Positions 44,234 to 53,659 are shown, counted from the first letter of the stretch. The stretch: 64,000 nt of DNA from Donghicola eburneus (GCF_900115865.1 NZ_FOXY01000009.1:62001-126000), one strand, 5' to 3'. Notes: generated by a model not told the origin, from the sequence alone. Program-made: numbers and translations.

Positions 44234-44271
44234 AACGTTGGCGCTGCAATGTGTCGTGCAGCGCCAACGTT
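44234..44271. terminator. Bidirectional terminator between the TctA and alcohol dehydrogenase genes
   Basis: Perfect 15-bp inverted repeat AACGTTGGCGCTGCA with an 8-base loop between convergent genes (stops at 44167 and 44282). The + side is followed by TCAATTTACT. Confidence 0.85.
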
Positions 44272-44281
44272 CAATTTACTC

Positions 44282-45331
44282 TCAGGCAGCTGGCGCCTTG
44301 AGCAAGACTTTCAGCGCGCCTTCTTCTGCTGCGTTCCCAAATACCTCATAGGCTTCGACAATCTCGTCCAGATCAAAGCGGTGGGTGATCAGGGCTGATG
44401 GGTCGATCTGCCCCGTCTCAACCGACCGCATCAATTGCTGCATCGTGTCGGTGTTCACCAGACCCATCGAGATGCTGATGTTCTGAATCCACAACCGCTC
44501 TAAAGCGAGATCCACTTTTGTCCCATGAACGCCGATATTCGCGATCCGGCCGCCGGGCGCAATAATATCCTGACAAAGCTCAAAGGTCTTTGGGATGCCC
44601 ACGGCCTCCATCGCGACATCAACGCCAACACCATCCGTCATCGCCATAATTGCTTCGGCGGCATTGCCTTCGGACACGTCAACCGCATCGGTCGCCCCGA
44701 ACTGGCGGGCCAAGGACAGACGTTTTTTGTCCATATCCACCATGATGATTTTGGCCGGAGAATAGAATCCAGCGGTGAGCAGCGCCGCCATTCCGACAGG
44801 GCCAGCGCCCACAATCGCAACCATATCGCCGGGCGATACTTTGCCAGCCAGCACACCAATTTCGAAACCAGTGGGCAGGATGTCTGACAGCATCACTAAG
44901 GCCTCCTCGTCCATACCTTCGGGGATGCGGTGCAAACTGAAGTCACCATGCGGGATGCGAACATACTCTGCTTGGGTGCCATCGATCAGATGACCTAACT
45001 GCCACCCCCCGCCGTCCAGACAATGGGAATGCATGCCCTTGCGGCAGTTTCGGCAGGACCCGCAGGCGGTGATGCACGCGATCAGCACGCGATCGCCGGG
45101 TTTAAAGCCGCGAATGCCAGCACCGACTTCCTCGACCACGCCGACTCCTTCGTGGCCCAGTGTTGTGCCCGGCGCGATTGTAGGCACGTCCCCCTTGAGG
45201 ATATGCAAATCCGTCCCGCAAATCGTGGTCGCGGTGACTCTGACGATCACGTCCGTGGCCGATTGGATCGTGGGTTTTGGCTTCTCGACCCATTCCTTTT
45301 GGCCAACACCATTATAAACCAAAGCCTTCAT
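44282..45331 (-). CDS. Zinc-dependent alcohol dehydrogenase
   Basis: 349 residues, medium-chain dehydrogenase family. Catalytic zinc region CGTDLHILKG and GHEGVGVVEEVG (residues ~38-72), structural zinc cysteines CGSCRNCRKGMHSHC, and cofactor loop VAIVGAGPVGMAALL near 173. Oxidises a secondary or primary alcohol to ketone or aldehyde with NAD(P). Divergent from the Baeyer-Villiger-type monooxygenase across a 233-bp region that carries nested inverted repeats, suggesting shared control and successive steps in one pathway. Confidence 0.94.
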   Translation of the reverse strand: MKALVYNGVGQKEWVEKPKPTIQSATDVIVRVTATTICGTDLHILKGDVPTIAPGTTLGHEGVGVVEEVGAGIRGFKPGDRVLIACITACGSCRNCRKGMHSHCLDGGGWQLGHLIDGTQAEYVRIPHGDFSLHRIPEGMDEEALVMLSDILPTGFEIGVLAGKVSPGDMVAIVGAGPVGMAALLTAGFYSPAKIIMVDMDKKRLSLARQFGATDAVDVSEGNAAEAIMAMTDGVGVDVAMEAVGIPKTFELCQDIIAPGGRIANIGVHGTKVDLALERLWIQNISISMGLVNTDTMQQLMRSVETGQIDPSALITHRFDLDEIVEAYEVFGNAAEEGALKVLLKAPAA

Positions 45332-45385
45332 TCATCCGTCCTCCCTTGGATTGTGTCAGAGCAGGGTAGGCAGATCGTGACGGGC

Positions 45386-45471
45386 GGTATTGAACGTTCC
45401 CACCCCAGCCTTTGAAGGTTTCTGGCAGATGTCTGTTTCGTTCAAAGCGCCATTCAGGATCGTTCAATACC
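45386..45471. promoter_or_regulatory. Nested inverted repeats in the ADH/monooxygenase divergent promoter
   Basis: Outer pair: perfect 11-bp arms GGTATTGAACG (45386-45396) and CGTTCAATACC (45461-45471), centres 75 bp apart, about seven helical turns. Inner pair: CTTTGAA (45410-45416) and TTCAAAG (45441-45447). All share a TTGAA/TTCAA core. Candidate looping operator for the AraC regulator at 47243. Confidence 0.65.
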
Positions 45472-45564
45472 TCGTTTTGCGGCCCGATTAGCCTTGGTGA
45501 TCAGCACCGGCGCCGCGGCAGAGGAGGCCGCACCGGTCGCGATGACATTCCAAGGGAGGAAGAC

Positions 45565-47199
45565 ATGACAAACAAGATTGATGCCCTGATTATTGGTGCA
45601 GGCGTTGCGGGCCTGTATCAGCTTCACCAGCTGCGCGAACTGGGCCTGACTGTTCATGGGGTCGAGGCCGGCTCTGACGTAGGCGGCACGTGGTACTGGA
45701 ACCGCTATCCCGGCGCCAAGTTCGATAGCGAGAGCTACATCTATCAGTACCTGTTTGACGAAAAGCTGTACAAAGACTGGACGTGGTCCGAGCGTTTCCC
45801 CGCACAGCCTGAAATCGAGCGCTGGATGCACTACGTGACGGACAGGCTCGACCTGCGCAAGGATATCACTTTTTCATCCAAGGTCACCAAAGCGGTCTAC
45901 CGCGAGGATGATGGACGTTGGACAGTCGAAACAGACACTGGCGAAACCTATGACACCCAATTCCTGATCGGATGCACAGGTATGCTGTCTGCCCCGCTGA
46001 CGGACCGGTTCAAGGGTCAGGACACGTTCACAGGCCAGATCGTCCATACGGGCCGCTACCCCAAAGAAGGGCTTGATCTAGAGGGCAAGCGCGTTGGCGT
46101 GATCGGCATTGGCGCCACCGGCATTCAAGTAATCCAGACCATCGCGCCGGTCGTTGGGTCGATGACGGTCTTTGTCCGCACCCCGCAATATGTCCTGCCC
46201 ATGAAGAACCCTAAATATGGCCCCGCCGAGGCCAAAGCTTATAAGGCGCGCTGGGATGAGCTGACCTCGAACCTTCCCAAGACATTCACGGGTTTCGAAT
46301 ACGACTTCGAACACACTTGGGCCGACTGCACCCCAGAACAGCGGCGCGCGATCCTCGAAGAAATTCATGCAGACGGATCGCTCAAGCTCTGGCTCGCCAG
46401 CTTCGCCGAGATGTTCTTTGATGAGGCCGTCTCCGAAGAGATTAGTCAGTTTGTTCGCGAAAAGATGGAAGCTCGCCTCAAGGACCCAAAACTGATCGAC
46501 ATTCTGGTTCCGAAAAAGGGCGATTACGGGTTCGGCACACACCGCGTCCCGCTCGAGACAAACTATCTGGAGGTCTACCTGCAGGACAACGTCCAAGCGG
46601 TGTCCGTCAAGGAAAACCCCATCGCCGAGATCGTGCCAGAAGGCGTGAAGCTAGAAGACGGCACGGTGCACGCTTTGGACGTGATCATCATGGCCGTCGG
46701 CTTTGATGCCGGGTCAGGTGCGCTGGCGCGGATCGACATTCAGGGTCGGAACGGCATGACGCTAAAGGGAGAGTGGGACAAAGACATTCGGACAACCTTG
46801 GGGCTCCAGAAATATGGGTTTCCCAACCTCTTTATGACCGGTGCCCCGCTCGCGCCGTCGGCAGCTCTGTGCAACATGACCACTTGCCTGCAACAACAGA
46901 CAGAATGGATCACGGACTGCATCAGGGCAATGCGTGACAAAGGGGCCGCGGTCATCGAACCCACCGCGGAGGGCGAAGACGCATGGGTCAAGCACCATGA
47001 CGAAACCGCAAACGCGACCCTAATTGCCAAGACAAACAGCTGGTACACTGGCTCTAACGTGCCCGGAAAACCCCGCCGAGTTCTTTCTTACACTGGCGGC
47101 GTTGGCACCTACCGCGCCAAGTGCCAAGAGATCGCGGACAAGGGCTACGAAGGCTTTGCCATGAGCGGCGCCCCCGAGATGGCGGAACCGGCGGAATGA
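45565..47199 (+). CDS. Baeyer-Villiger-type flavin monooxygenase
   Basis: 544 residues, the size of type I Baeyer-Villiger enzymes. FAD fold IIGAGVAGLYQLHQL at residue ~8, the GGTWYWNRYPGAKFD motif near 44, NADPH fold VIGIGATGIQVI near 180. The fingerprint reads FTGQIVHTGRYP near 158: consensus FxGxxxHxxxW(P/D) with Trp replaced by Tyr. The later AVGFDAGSG has Val where many have Thr. Inserts oxygen next to a ketone to give an ester or lactone. Start follows GGGAGGA. Neighbouring alcohol dehydrogenase and esterase complete such a pathway. Confidence 0.9.
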   Translation: MTNKIDALIIGAGVAGLYQLHQLRELGLTVHGVEAGSDVGGTWYWNRYPGAKFDSESYIYQYLFDEKLYKDWTWSERFPAQPEIERWMHYVTDRLDLRKDITFSSKVTKAVYREDDGRWTVETDTGETYDTQFLIGCTGMLSAPLTDRFKGQDTFTGQIVHTGRYPKEGLDLEGKRVGVIGIGATGIQVIQTIAPVVGSMTVFVRTPQYVLPMKNPKYGPAEAKAYKARWDELTSNLPKTFTGFEYDFEHTWADCTPEQRRAILEEIHADGSLKLWLASFAEMFFDEAVSEEISQFVREKMEARLKDPKLIDILVPKKGDYGFGTHRVPLETNYLEVYLQDNVQAVSVKENPIAEIVPEGVKLEDGTVHALDVIIMAVGFDAGSGALARIDIQGRNGMTLKGEWDKDIRTTLGLQKYGFPNLFMTGAPLAPSAALCNMTTCLQQQTEWITDCIRAMRDKGAAVIEPTAEGEDAWVKHHDETANATLIAKTNSWYTGSNVPGKPRRVLSYTGGVGTYRAKCQEIADKGYEGFAMSGAPEMAEPAE

Positions 47200-47206
47200 T
47201 CTTGCC

Positions 47207-47237
47207 GCTGGGGGTTCGGCGCGCCGTGACCCCCAGC
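47207..47237. terminator. Bidirectional terminator between monooxygenase and AraC genes
   Basis: Arms GCTGGGGGT and ACCCCCAGC (9 bp) around a loop that contains the self-complementary CGGCGCGCCG. It lies between convergent stops at 47199 and 47243. Confidence 0.65.
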
Positions 47238-47242
47238 CAACA

Positions 47243-48151
47243 CTAGAGCGCTTGCCGTCGAAAGACGGCGGGCGTTTTGCCATAGGCCGCACGGAACATT
47301 CGCGTCAGGTGCGCTTGATCTGAAAATCCGCAGTCTAAGGCAATCGTCTTGATTGGATTGTGTGTGGTTGCCAGCATCTCGCGAGCCTTCTGCAGTCGGC
47401 GCGCCGTAACAAAGGCATAAGGCGGCTTGCCGAAACTGCGGCGGAACTGCCGCGCAAACAGGCAAGGTGTCAAACCCAGCACGTCCGCCATAGATTTCAA
47501 GTCTAACCCGGAGCCCAGATGCACCTCGATATAGGCGATGATCGTGCGCATCTGCGCCGTGGTCAGAGCGCCTTCGTTTCGGGGTTCAGGCGTGCGGACC
47601 TCGGCATATTGGCGCAAAAGATGCACGCAGAGCCCCCTCGCGATGCTATCGACATAAAGCGCGCCGCCGATCCCTTGAGCCGCTGCTTCTCGGGCGATCA
47701 TCTCCAGCGCGTGGGTCATCACAGGATCATCAGTGCGTAAAATGTCCGCAAGAGACACTTCGGCCACGTTGCAATCCAGAACTTCGCTCGCCACCTCTGC
47801 CACGAGCGCACCGGATAGGTAGACATGGGTGACGTCGATGGGCTCTTTCCAGTTCCACGACACTTGCTGGGCCCGTGTCAGCAAAGAGGCCGCGCCAGGT
47901 CCCAAGGTTTCCTTGGTCCACCGTCCGTCAAAGCGCCGCTGCATTGGCGTCACACCGCCGCGATATCCCACCAGCATAAAGTCCTTCATCTGCGGGACGA
48001 TCACGTCCTGACCCACGTAATGATAGGCGCGGCAGGCCACATTCTTCCATCCCAGACCGTCGCTGGCCAGCAGCACGCGGCCAGGCACCCAGTTGGGCAG
48101 TTCTTCGTAACTTATGTACTCGCGCAACACGCATCCTCCTCCCAAAGACAT
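47243..48151 (-). CDS. AraC family regulator of the Baeyer-Villiger island
   Basis: 302 residues. C-terminal AraC DNA-binding domain at about 200-300: two helix-turn-helix units around LDLKSMADVLGLTPCLFARQFRRSFG and IKTIALDCGFSDQAHLTRMFRAAYG. The N-terminal ~190 residues are an unassigned ligand domain. Lies 45 bp after the esterase gene on the same strand, so likely co-transcribed. The TTGAACG repeats at 45386-45471 are the best candidate site for its action. Confidence 0.92.
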   Translation of the reverse strand: MSLGGGCVLREYISYEELPNWVPGRVLLASDGLGWKNVACRAYHYVGQDVIVPQMKDFMLVGYRGGVTPMQRRFDGRWTKETLGPGAASLLTRAQQVSWNWKEPIDVTHVYLSGALVAEVASEVLDCNVAEVSLADILRTDDPVMTHALEMIAREAAAQGIGGALYVDSIARGLCVHLLRQYAEVRTPEPRNEGALTTAQMRTIIAYIEVHLGSGLDLKSMADVLGLTPCLFARQFRRSFGKPPYAFVTARRLQKAREMLATTHNPIKTIALDCGFSDQAHLTRMFRAAYGKTPAVFRRQAL

Positions 48152-48196
48152 GCGAGACAGGGCGGGGGCAAGTGCGCCGCCCCCGCCAACGAGCGA

Positions 48197-49396
48197 TCAA
48201 CTGTTCCGGATCGCCTTGTAGACCGCGCTCTCGAAATCGAGATAGCCCACGAAGGAGGTCGGGTCGCCAAACGGGAGGATTTGCGTCGCCCAATAGCCGC
48301 CAACGCCTGCAGCGCGATCAATCCAGTAGAAACTGTTGGCCAACCCGGCCCAGCCGATGGCCCCAGCAGGGCGGCCTGTCGGGGCCTCTTCGGTGTTCAC
48401 CATAAAGGTATAGGACCAGTCTTTTCCGAGCCCCGGAAAGAATTCAGCATCATTCGACAGTTCCGGGTTCACGCCGGGCAACATGGTGACTTTCTGCGGC
48501 GGGATCAGAGCGCCCTTGACCGCCCATTCCACAGTCTCTGGCTTCAAAACGCGGCCGTTCGGACCTGCCCCATCGTTCAGCCACATGCGGATGAATTTCA
48601 TGTATTCTGGCACAGTTCCGTACAGACCATGTCCACCCATGTGCACTTCGGGATCATCCGGCAGTTCGAATTCATCCATTGGGGTCAGGGACATGTCCCC
48701 ACTCCGTGCGTGGATCGTGGCAGTGCGCGCCTTCATCGCTTCGCTGCGGGTAAAAGTGATATCTTCCATGCCCAGCGGATCAAAAACGCGCTCGCGCATG
48801 ACCTCGCCCAAACGCTTGCCGCGGATGCCCTCGACCACTTGACCAACCCAGTCGATATTGGTGCCGTATTCCCACTTGGTGCCCGGATCGAACAGCAGCG
48901 GCGTTTCGATGGACGCGCGGCTCCCTGTCACAATCGAGGGCTGACCATGCTCGTCGGCCATGCGCCTGTACATCTCGTTGAAGAAGTCATAGCCAAAACC
49001 CGCTGTGTGCAACATGAGCTGCCGCGTCGTGATTTCGGTCTTCGGGGCGCGCAGACGGGGGCTTCCGTCGGCGTCAAAGCCCTCCAGGACCTGCACCTGA
49101 CCAAGCCAAGGCGCATATTCCTTGGCGGGGGCGTCCAGATCGAGCAGACCCTCTTCGACACATTGCAGCGCACAGGTGCCCGCAATTGCCTTGGTCGTCG
49201 AAAAGATGGCAAAGACGGCGTCCTCTGTCATGGCGTCATCCCCCAAGCGGCGCTCACCGGCACAGCCGGAATAGATGTCACGCTCGCGATCCGTCACCAT
49301 CGCAACCACGCCGGGCACACGTGCGGGACCTTGGGTGACATCGCGCAGCACGGTGTCGAGCGCGGACGCCAAATCTTCGGTGTGAATATCTTTCAT
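48197..49396 (-). CDS. Serine hydrolase, class C beta-lactamase fold (family VIII esterase-like)
   Basis: 399 residues. Active-site S66-x-x-K69 in FSTTKA, second motif Tyr177-x-x-Asn in EYGTN, and WAG in [17 protein letters not shown], where true beta-lactamases have KTG. This combination points to a family VIII carboxylesterase (EstB-like) rather than an antibiotic-resistance enzyme. No signal peptide, so cytoplasmic. In context it may cleave the ester or lactone made by the nearby Baeyer-Villiger-type monooxygenase. Confidence 0.88.
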   Translation of the reverse strand: MKDIHTEDLASALDTVLRDVTQGPARVPGVVAMVTDRERDIYSGCAGERRLGDDAMTEDAVFAIFSTTKAIAGTCALQCVEEGLLDLDAPAKEYAPWLGQVQVLEGFDADGSPRLRAPKTEITTRQLMLHTAGFGYDFFNEMYRRMADEHGQPSIVTGSRASIETPLLFDPGTKWEYGTNIDWVGQVVEGIRGKRLGEVMRERVFDPLGMEDITFTRSEAMKARTATIHARSGDMSLTPMDEFELPDDPEVHMGGHGLYGTVPEYMKFIRMWLNDGAGPNGRVLKPETVEWAVKGALIPPQKVTMLPGVNPELSNDAEFFPGLGKDWSYTFMVNTEEAPTGRPAGAIGWAGLANSFYWIDRAAGVGGYWATQILPFGDPTSFVGYLDFESAVYKAIRNS

Positions 49397-49492
49397 CTTA
49401 TCCTCCCATTGAGATGAGAAGATCAGGATGCGCGTTCGCAGCGCGGCAGGCTGTCACTGACCGGTACAGCCTGTCCCATTTCGGAAACCAAA

Positions 49493-50503
49493 TTAGCCGC
49501 CGCCTTTGCGCGCGCGCGTTTGCGAAGGTGTTTCGCCGAACCGCTCGCGGTATCGCCCCGCCAACGCGCCGAAATTGCTAAAGCCCCAAGCGCTCGCGAT
49601 CGCAGTGACGGTTAGATGCGCTGGCTCCGTCTCCAGATCATACCGAAATCCCTCCAGCCGCCGTGCCGCCAGAAAAGCGCGCGGGGTGACCCCTCGAAAC
49701 TTTTGAAAGCCGCCAGACAGGGTGCGCGCCGTGACGCCGACACGGCCTGCGACCTCGCCAATCGAGGGCGCCTCGCGCGCTTCGGCCTCCATGATCTCTT
49801 CGGCGCGGCGCACATAACCCGGCGCTGCGCAGCGCGCGCCAGTCTCGAGGGAGAGCCCCGCGGCCTCTGCCCAATGCCGCAGCAGTTCAACGCACAGGAT
49901 CTCTTCGATGTGGCGAGCCATCGCGGTGTCGGCCGCTCCGTCGCCAGCCTGCGCTACAGTGCGCGCCGCGTAATCCAATAGCGATAACCAAGGTGAGTCG
50001 GGCCCGCCAAACTTGACCCGCCGCGTCCACAGCCCGTCGTCGGGGACAAAGCCGAACCAACGCTCTGCCATTTCCGCCATGCGCTGATGGGGGACTGTCA
50101 GGTTCAGCTGCATATGATCGGCATCCCCCTCGAGCCAGTAGTCCGTCCGTGAACAGTCCACCACAAAACTTTCGCCCGCGCCGGTGGCGACCGACCCACC
50201 ATCGGTCTGATGATCAAGGGCTCCGCCAAGGGTATTGAGAACAAGGATATTTCCTGCCTCTGGGTCAAAACGATCCAGATGAATTCCCGTGCCATAAGAG
50301 AAACGCGTCATCGTCACGCGCCCCGCCTTGGCCGAGATCATGGTGGCATCGGGGCGCGACAGCCGCTGTAGCGGACGCACCCGATAGGGCATGTAAACCG
50401 ATTGGCAGAAGGCCTCGACCTCGTCCCAATCCGCAGAGCGCGTGCTTGCGCCATGACGGATGAGCTGGCCTCGGGCATCCCGCACGAGGGCATTCTCCAA
50501 CAA
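49493..50503 (-). CDS. AraC family regulator with AraC_binding_2-type sensor
   Basis: About 336 residues. The N-terminal domain (VTMTRFSYGTGIHLDRFDPEAGNILVLNTLGG region) resembles the AraC_binding_2 domain; C-terminal helix-turn-helix pair near 235-335 (APSIGEVAGRVGVTARTLSGGFQKFRG and VTAIASAWGFSNFGALAGRYRERFG). A TTG start at 50503 is preferred because it follows GAGGAGGAG; a GTG at 50548 lies in a palindrome (CACTTT-T-AAAGTG, 50548-50560) without a ribosome site. Same strand as, and 72-118 bp downstream of, the 2-hydroxyacid dehydrogenase gene. Target unknown. Confidence 0.88.
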   Translation of the reverse strand: MLENALVRDARGQLIRHGASTRSADWDEVEAFCQSVYMPYRVRPLQRLSRPDATMISAKAGRVTMTRFSYGTGIHLDRFDPEAGNILVLNTLGGALDHQTDGGSVATGAGESFVVDCSRTDYWLEGDADHMQLNLTVPHQRMAEMAERWFGFVPDDGLWTRRVKFGGPDSPWLSLLDYAARTVAQAGDGAADTAMARHIEEILCVELLRHWAEAAGLSLETGARCAAPGYVRRAEEIMEAEAREAPSIGEVAGRVGVTARTLSGGFQKFRGVTPRAFLAARRLEGFRYDLETEPAHLTVTAIASAWGFSNFGALAGRYRERFGETPSQTRARKGGG

Positions 50504-50620
50504 AATCCCGCTCCTCCTCGCGATTTCGATGATCACGCAAAGTAGCACACTTTTAAAGTGTTTCAGGAATGTTTGTTTGCTGGTCTCGAAGACCGGCGGG
50601 AAAGAGCCAGTGCTGCGCTC

Positions 50621-51586
50621 TTAGCCCGCTTCGCTCCTGATGACGTTGATCAAGGCATCGCCCCGCGCGAGCCTGTTGATGTTCTCGGCCACCGTGGCAG
50701 TGCGCCGTGCGATGGTGCCCGTGGTCCAGCCTGACATATGCGGCGTGATTGTAACGTTGGGCAGCTCGTGAAACGGATGATGCGACGGCTGCGGCGCGCC
50801 ATCCTCGGCGGATGGGTAAATGTACCATGTATCAATCACACCATTCAGGCGCCCACCTTTCAAAGCGTCGAACAAGGCGTCCTCGTCAATGACAGGTCCG
50901 CGACCCACGTTCATAATCAAGGCGCCATCGGGCATCGCCGTCAGCACATCGGTCCCGATCATCCCCTCTGTCTGATCAGTCAAGGGCAGGGTGTTCAGCA
51001 GGACATCGACCTGAGCAGCCATATTCGGCAGCTCGTCCAGCCCGCAGGCTGTGATGCGTGGATCCTGAATCGCCGACCGATTGGCCACGAACACCCGCAT
51101 CCCAAAGGCCAAGGCACGCTCTTTAACCGCTTTGCCAATATGACCGTGTCCGACGATGCCAATACTCTGCTGGCCCAATTCGGTACGCAAACCGTTCGGT
51201 CCTCCGGCCCAGTAATGCCAATCGCCCTTGCGCAAGCGCGCATCTGCATCGACCAGAGGCACATGGCGGGACAAGAGTACGGTCATCACATACTCTGCAA
51301 TAGCATTCTCATGGCCAAAGGCGTTGCAGACCGCGCATCCCTCTGGCAGCGCGGCCATGTCCACCTTGTCGTATCCTGCAGCGGGCAACTGAAACAACCG
51401 CGCGTTCTGAACGCTATCGCCTGCGTAATGGACCCCGACGACAACGTCGGCTGTTGCCAGAGCCTGCGCCTCTTTCGCGCCATCGGCTGCATCCGAAATT
51501 ACGGTGATCTCGTGAGGCATTTCCAGTTGTTCGGACAAGCCCGGTTCAAAGGTCGCGGCGTTGGCGCCGTAAAACACAATCCTCAA
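50621..51586 (-). CDS. D-isomer-specific 2-hydroxyacid dehydrogenase
   Basis: 321 residues. NAD-binding GIVGHGHIGKAV near residue 143, catalytic Arg in NVGRGPVIDEDAL near 229, and catalytic His in ITPHMSGWTTG near 285, so the family triad is present. Interconverts a 2-hydroxyacid and a 2-ketoacid. It is the third gene of the minus-strand set with an SDR and an enolase-superfamily enzyme, 7 bp after the SDR. Likely acts on a sugar-acid intermediate; substrate not determinable. Confidence 0.92.
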   Translation of the reverse strand: MRIVFYGANAATFEPGLSEQLEMPHEITVISDAADGAKEAQALATADVVVGVHYAGDSVQNARLFQLPAAGYDKVDMAALPEGCAVCNAFGHENAIAEYVMTVLLSRHVPLVDADARLRKGDWHYWAGGPNGLRTELGQQSIGIVGHGHIGKAVKERALAFGMRVFVANRSAIQDPRITACGLDELPNMAAQVDVLLNTLPLTDQTEGMIGTDVLTAMPDGALIMNVGRGPVIDEDALFDALKGGRLNGVIDTWYIYPSAEDGAPQPSHHPFHELPNVTITPHMSGWTTGTIARRTATVAENINRLARGDALINVIRSEAG

Positions 51587-51593
51587 TTTGCCC

Positions 51594-52361
51594 TCACAGA
51601 ACCGAAATCATGCCGCCATCGGCATAGATGATCTGTCCCGACACGTAGTTTGACGCATTCGAGGCCAGATAGATGCAAGTACCTGCTAACTCTTCTGGCA
51701 AACCCCAGCGGCGCATCGGCGTGCGCCCTTTGACCCACGCATCGAAGTCGGGATTATTGATCAAAGCTTCGTTCATATCGGTAACCATATAGCCAGGCCC
51801 AATGGCGTTTGCCTGAATACCCGCTTCGCCCCATTCGGCGGCCATTGCCTTGGTCAGCATTTTGATGCCGCCTTTTGCGACCGTGTAAGGCGCGACGGTG
51901 GCGCGCGCCAATTCCGAGGTCAGAGAGCCGATATTGACGATCTTGCCATGGCCGCGTTTTGCCATTCTCTTGGCCGCCTCGCGCCCAACCACAAAGGCTG
52001 CGGTCAGATTGATGTCAATCACGCGCTGCCAATCGGCTGTCTCAAGCTCGAGCATCGGTTTGCGAAACTGGATGCCCGCATTATTCACTAGAATGTCGAT
52101 TGCCACACCATCCGCATCGAACTGATCAAAAGCGGCCTTGATGGCCATCTCGTCCGCCACGTCAAAGGCCGCGGTCAACACGTCGTACCCTTGCCCTTGC
52201 ATTTCTTTGGCAGCTTCCTCTAGCCGCTGGGGATTTACGCCATTGAGCACGACGCGCGCACCAGCTTGCGCCAGCCCTTCGGCAAAGGCGCGGCCCAAAC
52301 CACGAGAAGAGCCTGTAATGAGGGCAGTTTTACCGGATAAATCAAAAAGAGGATGGGTCAT
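51594..52361 (-). CDS. SDR, gluconate 5-dehydrogenase-like
   Basis: 255 residues. Cofactor loop TGSSRGLGRAF near 17, NNAGIQFRKP near 92, Ser in IGSLTSELARATVAPY and the Y-x-x-x-K site APYTVAKGG near 158. The IQFRKPMLE and YVSGQIIYADGG blocks are typical of gluconate 5-dehydrogenases and 2-keto-3-deoxy sugar-acid dehydrogenases. Start overlaps the end of the enolase-superfamily gene by four bases, so the two act in the same pathway. Confidence 0.92.
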   Translation of the reverse strand: MTHPLFDLSGKTALITGSSRGLGRAFAEGLAQAGARVVLNGVNPQRLEEAAKEMQGQGYDVLTAAFDVADEMAIKAAFDQFDADGVAIDILVNNAGIQFRKPMLELETADWQRVIDINLTAAFVVGREAAKRMAKRGHGKIVNIGSLTSELARATVAPYTVAKGGIKMLTKAMAAEWGEAGIQANAIGPGYMVTDMNEALINNPDFDAWVKGRTPMRRWGLPEELAGTCIYLASNASNYVSGQIIYADGGMISVL

Positions 52362-53554
52362 GAGACCTCCGAAATTCGTGTTGTCAGGTCAGCGCGATCG
52401 AAGAAGTCAGGCACCAGTTCGGTCCCGAGACCTGGCCCTTCCATCGGGTAGACGTAGCCGTTCTCGATACGCGGCACTTCGGTCACCAGTTCTTTGTACC
52501 ACCCGTTGTAGAACGCCCGCACAGATTCCTGGATCAGGGTGTTGGGCTGGCTAAAGCTCATGTGAATGGCTGCGGCAAACCCAACTGGTCCGATGCAGTC
52601 GTGTGGGGCAAATGGCCTGTGGTGCAGATCTGCCAAGGCGGCGATCTTGCGCCCCTCGGTTAGGCCGCCTGTCCAGCACAGATCCGCCATCACGACATGC
52701 GCCGCGTCGCGGTCCAGATAGTCCTTGTAGGCAAAGCGCGAGCCTAGCGTTTCAGACGCGCAGGTCCAGACGTCGGTCGATCGCGCGAATTCGGCCAAGG
52801 CCTGCGGGTTGTTCATGCGGATCGGATCTTCGTACCAGCGCGGATCGTAATCTTGCAGCACGCGGGCGATATCCATAGCCACGGGCAAATTCCAGAGGCA
52901 ATGCATCTCGACCATGATCTCCATCCGATCGCCAACAGCCTTGCGGATCTGTTCGAATGGGGTCACGGCGGCCTTCATTTGCTCTGCCGTGATAAACATG
53001 CCCTTGTTCTCGATCGCGGGTGGATCAAAGGGCCAGATTTTCATGGCTGTGATACCCTGCGACAGCAAATCCTCGGCCAGCGCCCCGGCATCGGTCATAA
53101 AGGCATCCAGATCCTCGTACTGGCCTTCGCCGCGGTTCCATGTGTCCACCGGCTTGATCTTGTGTGTTCGAACGTAGCGTGTACCCGCACAGGTGTTGTA
53201 GACGCGGATTTTATCCCACGATTGCCCGCCGAGCATGACATGCACCGGCTGCCCCGCAACCTTGCCAAAGATGTCCCAAAGCGCGATGTCGATGGCAGAC
53301 GCCGCCCGATATTCCACGCCAGTCGACGCCTGCGCATTGGGCAGGCTGATCATTTCCTTGTGCAGAGCTTCGATATTTAGCGGGTTTTGTCCCAGAAGAC
53401 GCACAGCCAGTGTGTTGTGAATGTGCGCCTCGCATGCTTCCGCGCCGTAAAAGGTCTCTCCCAAGCCTGTGATGCCCGCATCGGTTTCTACGTGGACCCA
53501 CAGCACGTTGGCAAATTCCTCTGCACGGTAGGTGCGGATAGCGGTAATTTTCAC
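52358..53554 (-). CDS. Enolase-superfamily sugar-acid dehydratase (mandelate racemase/MLE family)
   Basis: 398 residues. N-terminal capping domain (KITAIRTYRAEEFANVLWVHVETDAGITGLGE) and a TIM barrel with metal ligands VEMHCLWN, WYEDPI and ASETLG on successive strands, plus a general base His in APHDCIGPVG near 325. MKIWPFDPP occupies the second-strand acid/base position. This pattern suits acid-sugar dehydratases; exact substrate (for example a galactonate- or mannonate-type acid) is open. A GTG start at 53554 is chosen since GGGAGG lies 8 bp upstream; the longer frame has no start signal. Confidence 0.9.
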   Translation of the reverse strand: MKITAIRTYRAEEFANVLWVHVETDAGITGLGETFYGAEACEAHIHNTLAVRLLGQNPLNIEALHKEMISLPNAQASTGVEYRAASAIDIALWDIFGKVAGQPVHVMLGGQSWDKIRVYNTCAGTRYVRTHKIKPVDTWNRGEGQYEDLDAFMTDAGALAEDLLSQGITAMKIWPFDPPAIENKGMFITAEQMKAAVTPFEQIRKAVGDRMEIMVEMHCLWNLPVAMDIARVLQDYDPRWYEDPIRMNNPQALAEFARSTDVWTCASETLGSRFAYKDYLDRDAAHVVMADLCWTGGLTEGRKIAALADLHHRPFAPHDCIGPVGFAAAIHMSFSQPNTLIQESVRAFYNGWYKELVTEVPRIENGYVYPMEGPGLGTELVPDFFDRADLTTRISEVS

Positions 53555-53659
53555 GACGATGTCCTCCCTGCGCGCTCGGCGGCCCGAGCGGCGATATTTC
53601 AAGGGCAGAGTAGGGGCCACCGCGCTAAGGCGACAATATTTTGTGACAATCTGTACTTG

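Noticed and set aside
48197-49396. Antibiotic resistance beta-lactamase
   Set aside because: Has S-x-x-K but WAG instead of KTG and no signal peptide; esterase of the same fold fits better and matches the neighbourhood.
47825-49417. 530-codon open frame on the plus strand
   Set aside because: Antisense to the esterase and AraC genes; both sense proteins have active-site or DNA-binding motifs, the antisense product has none.
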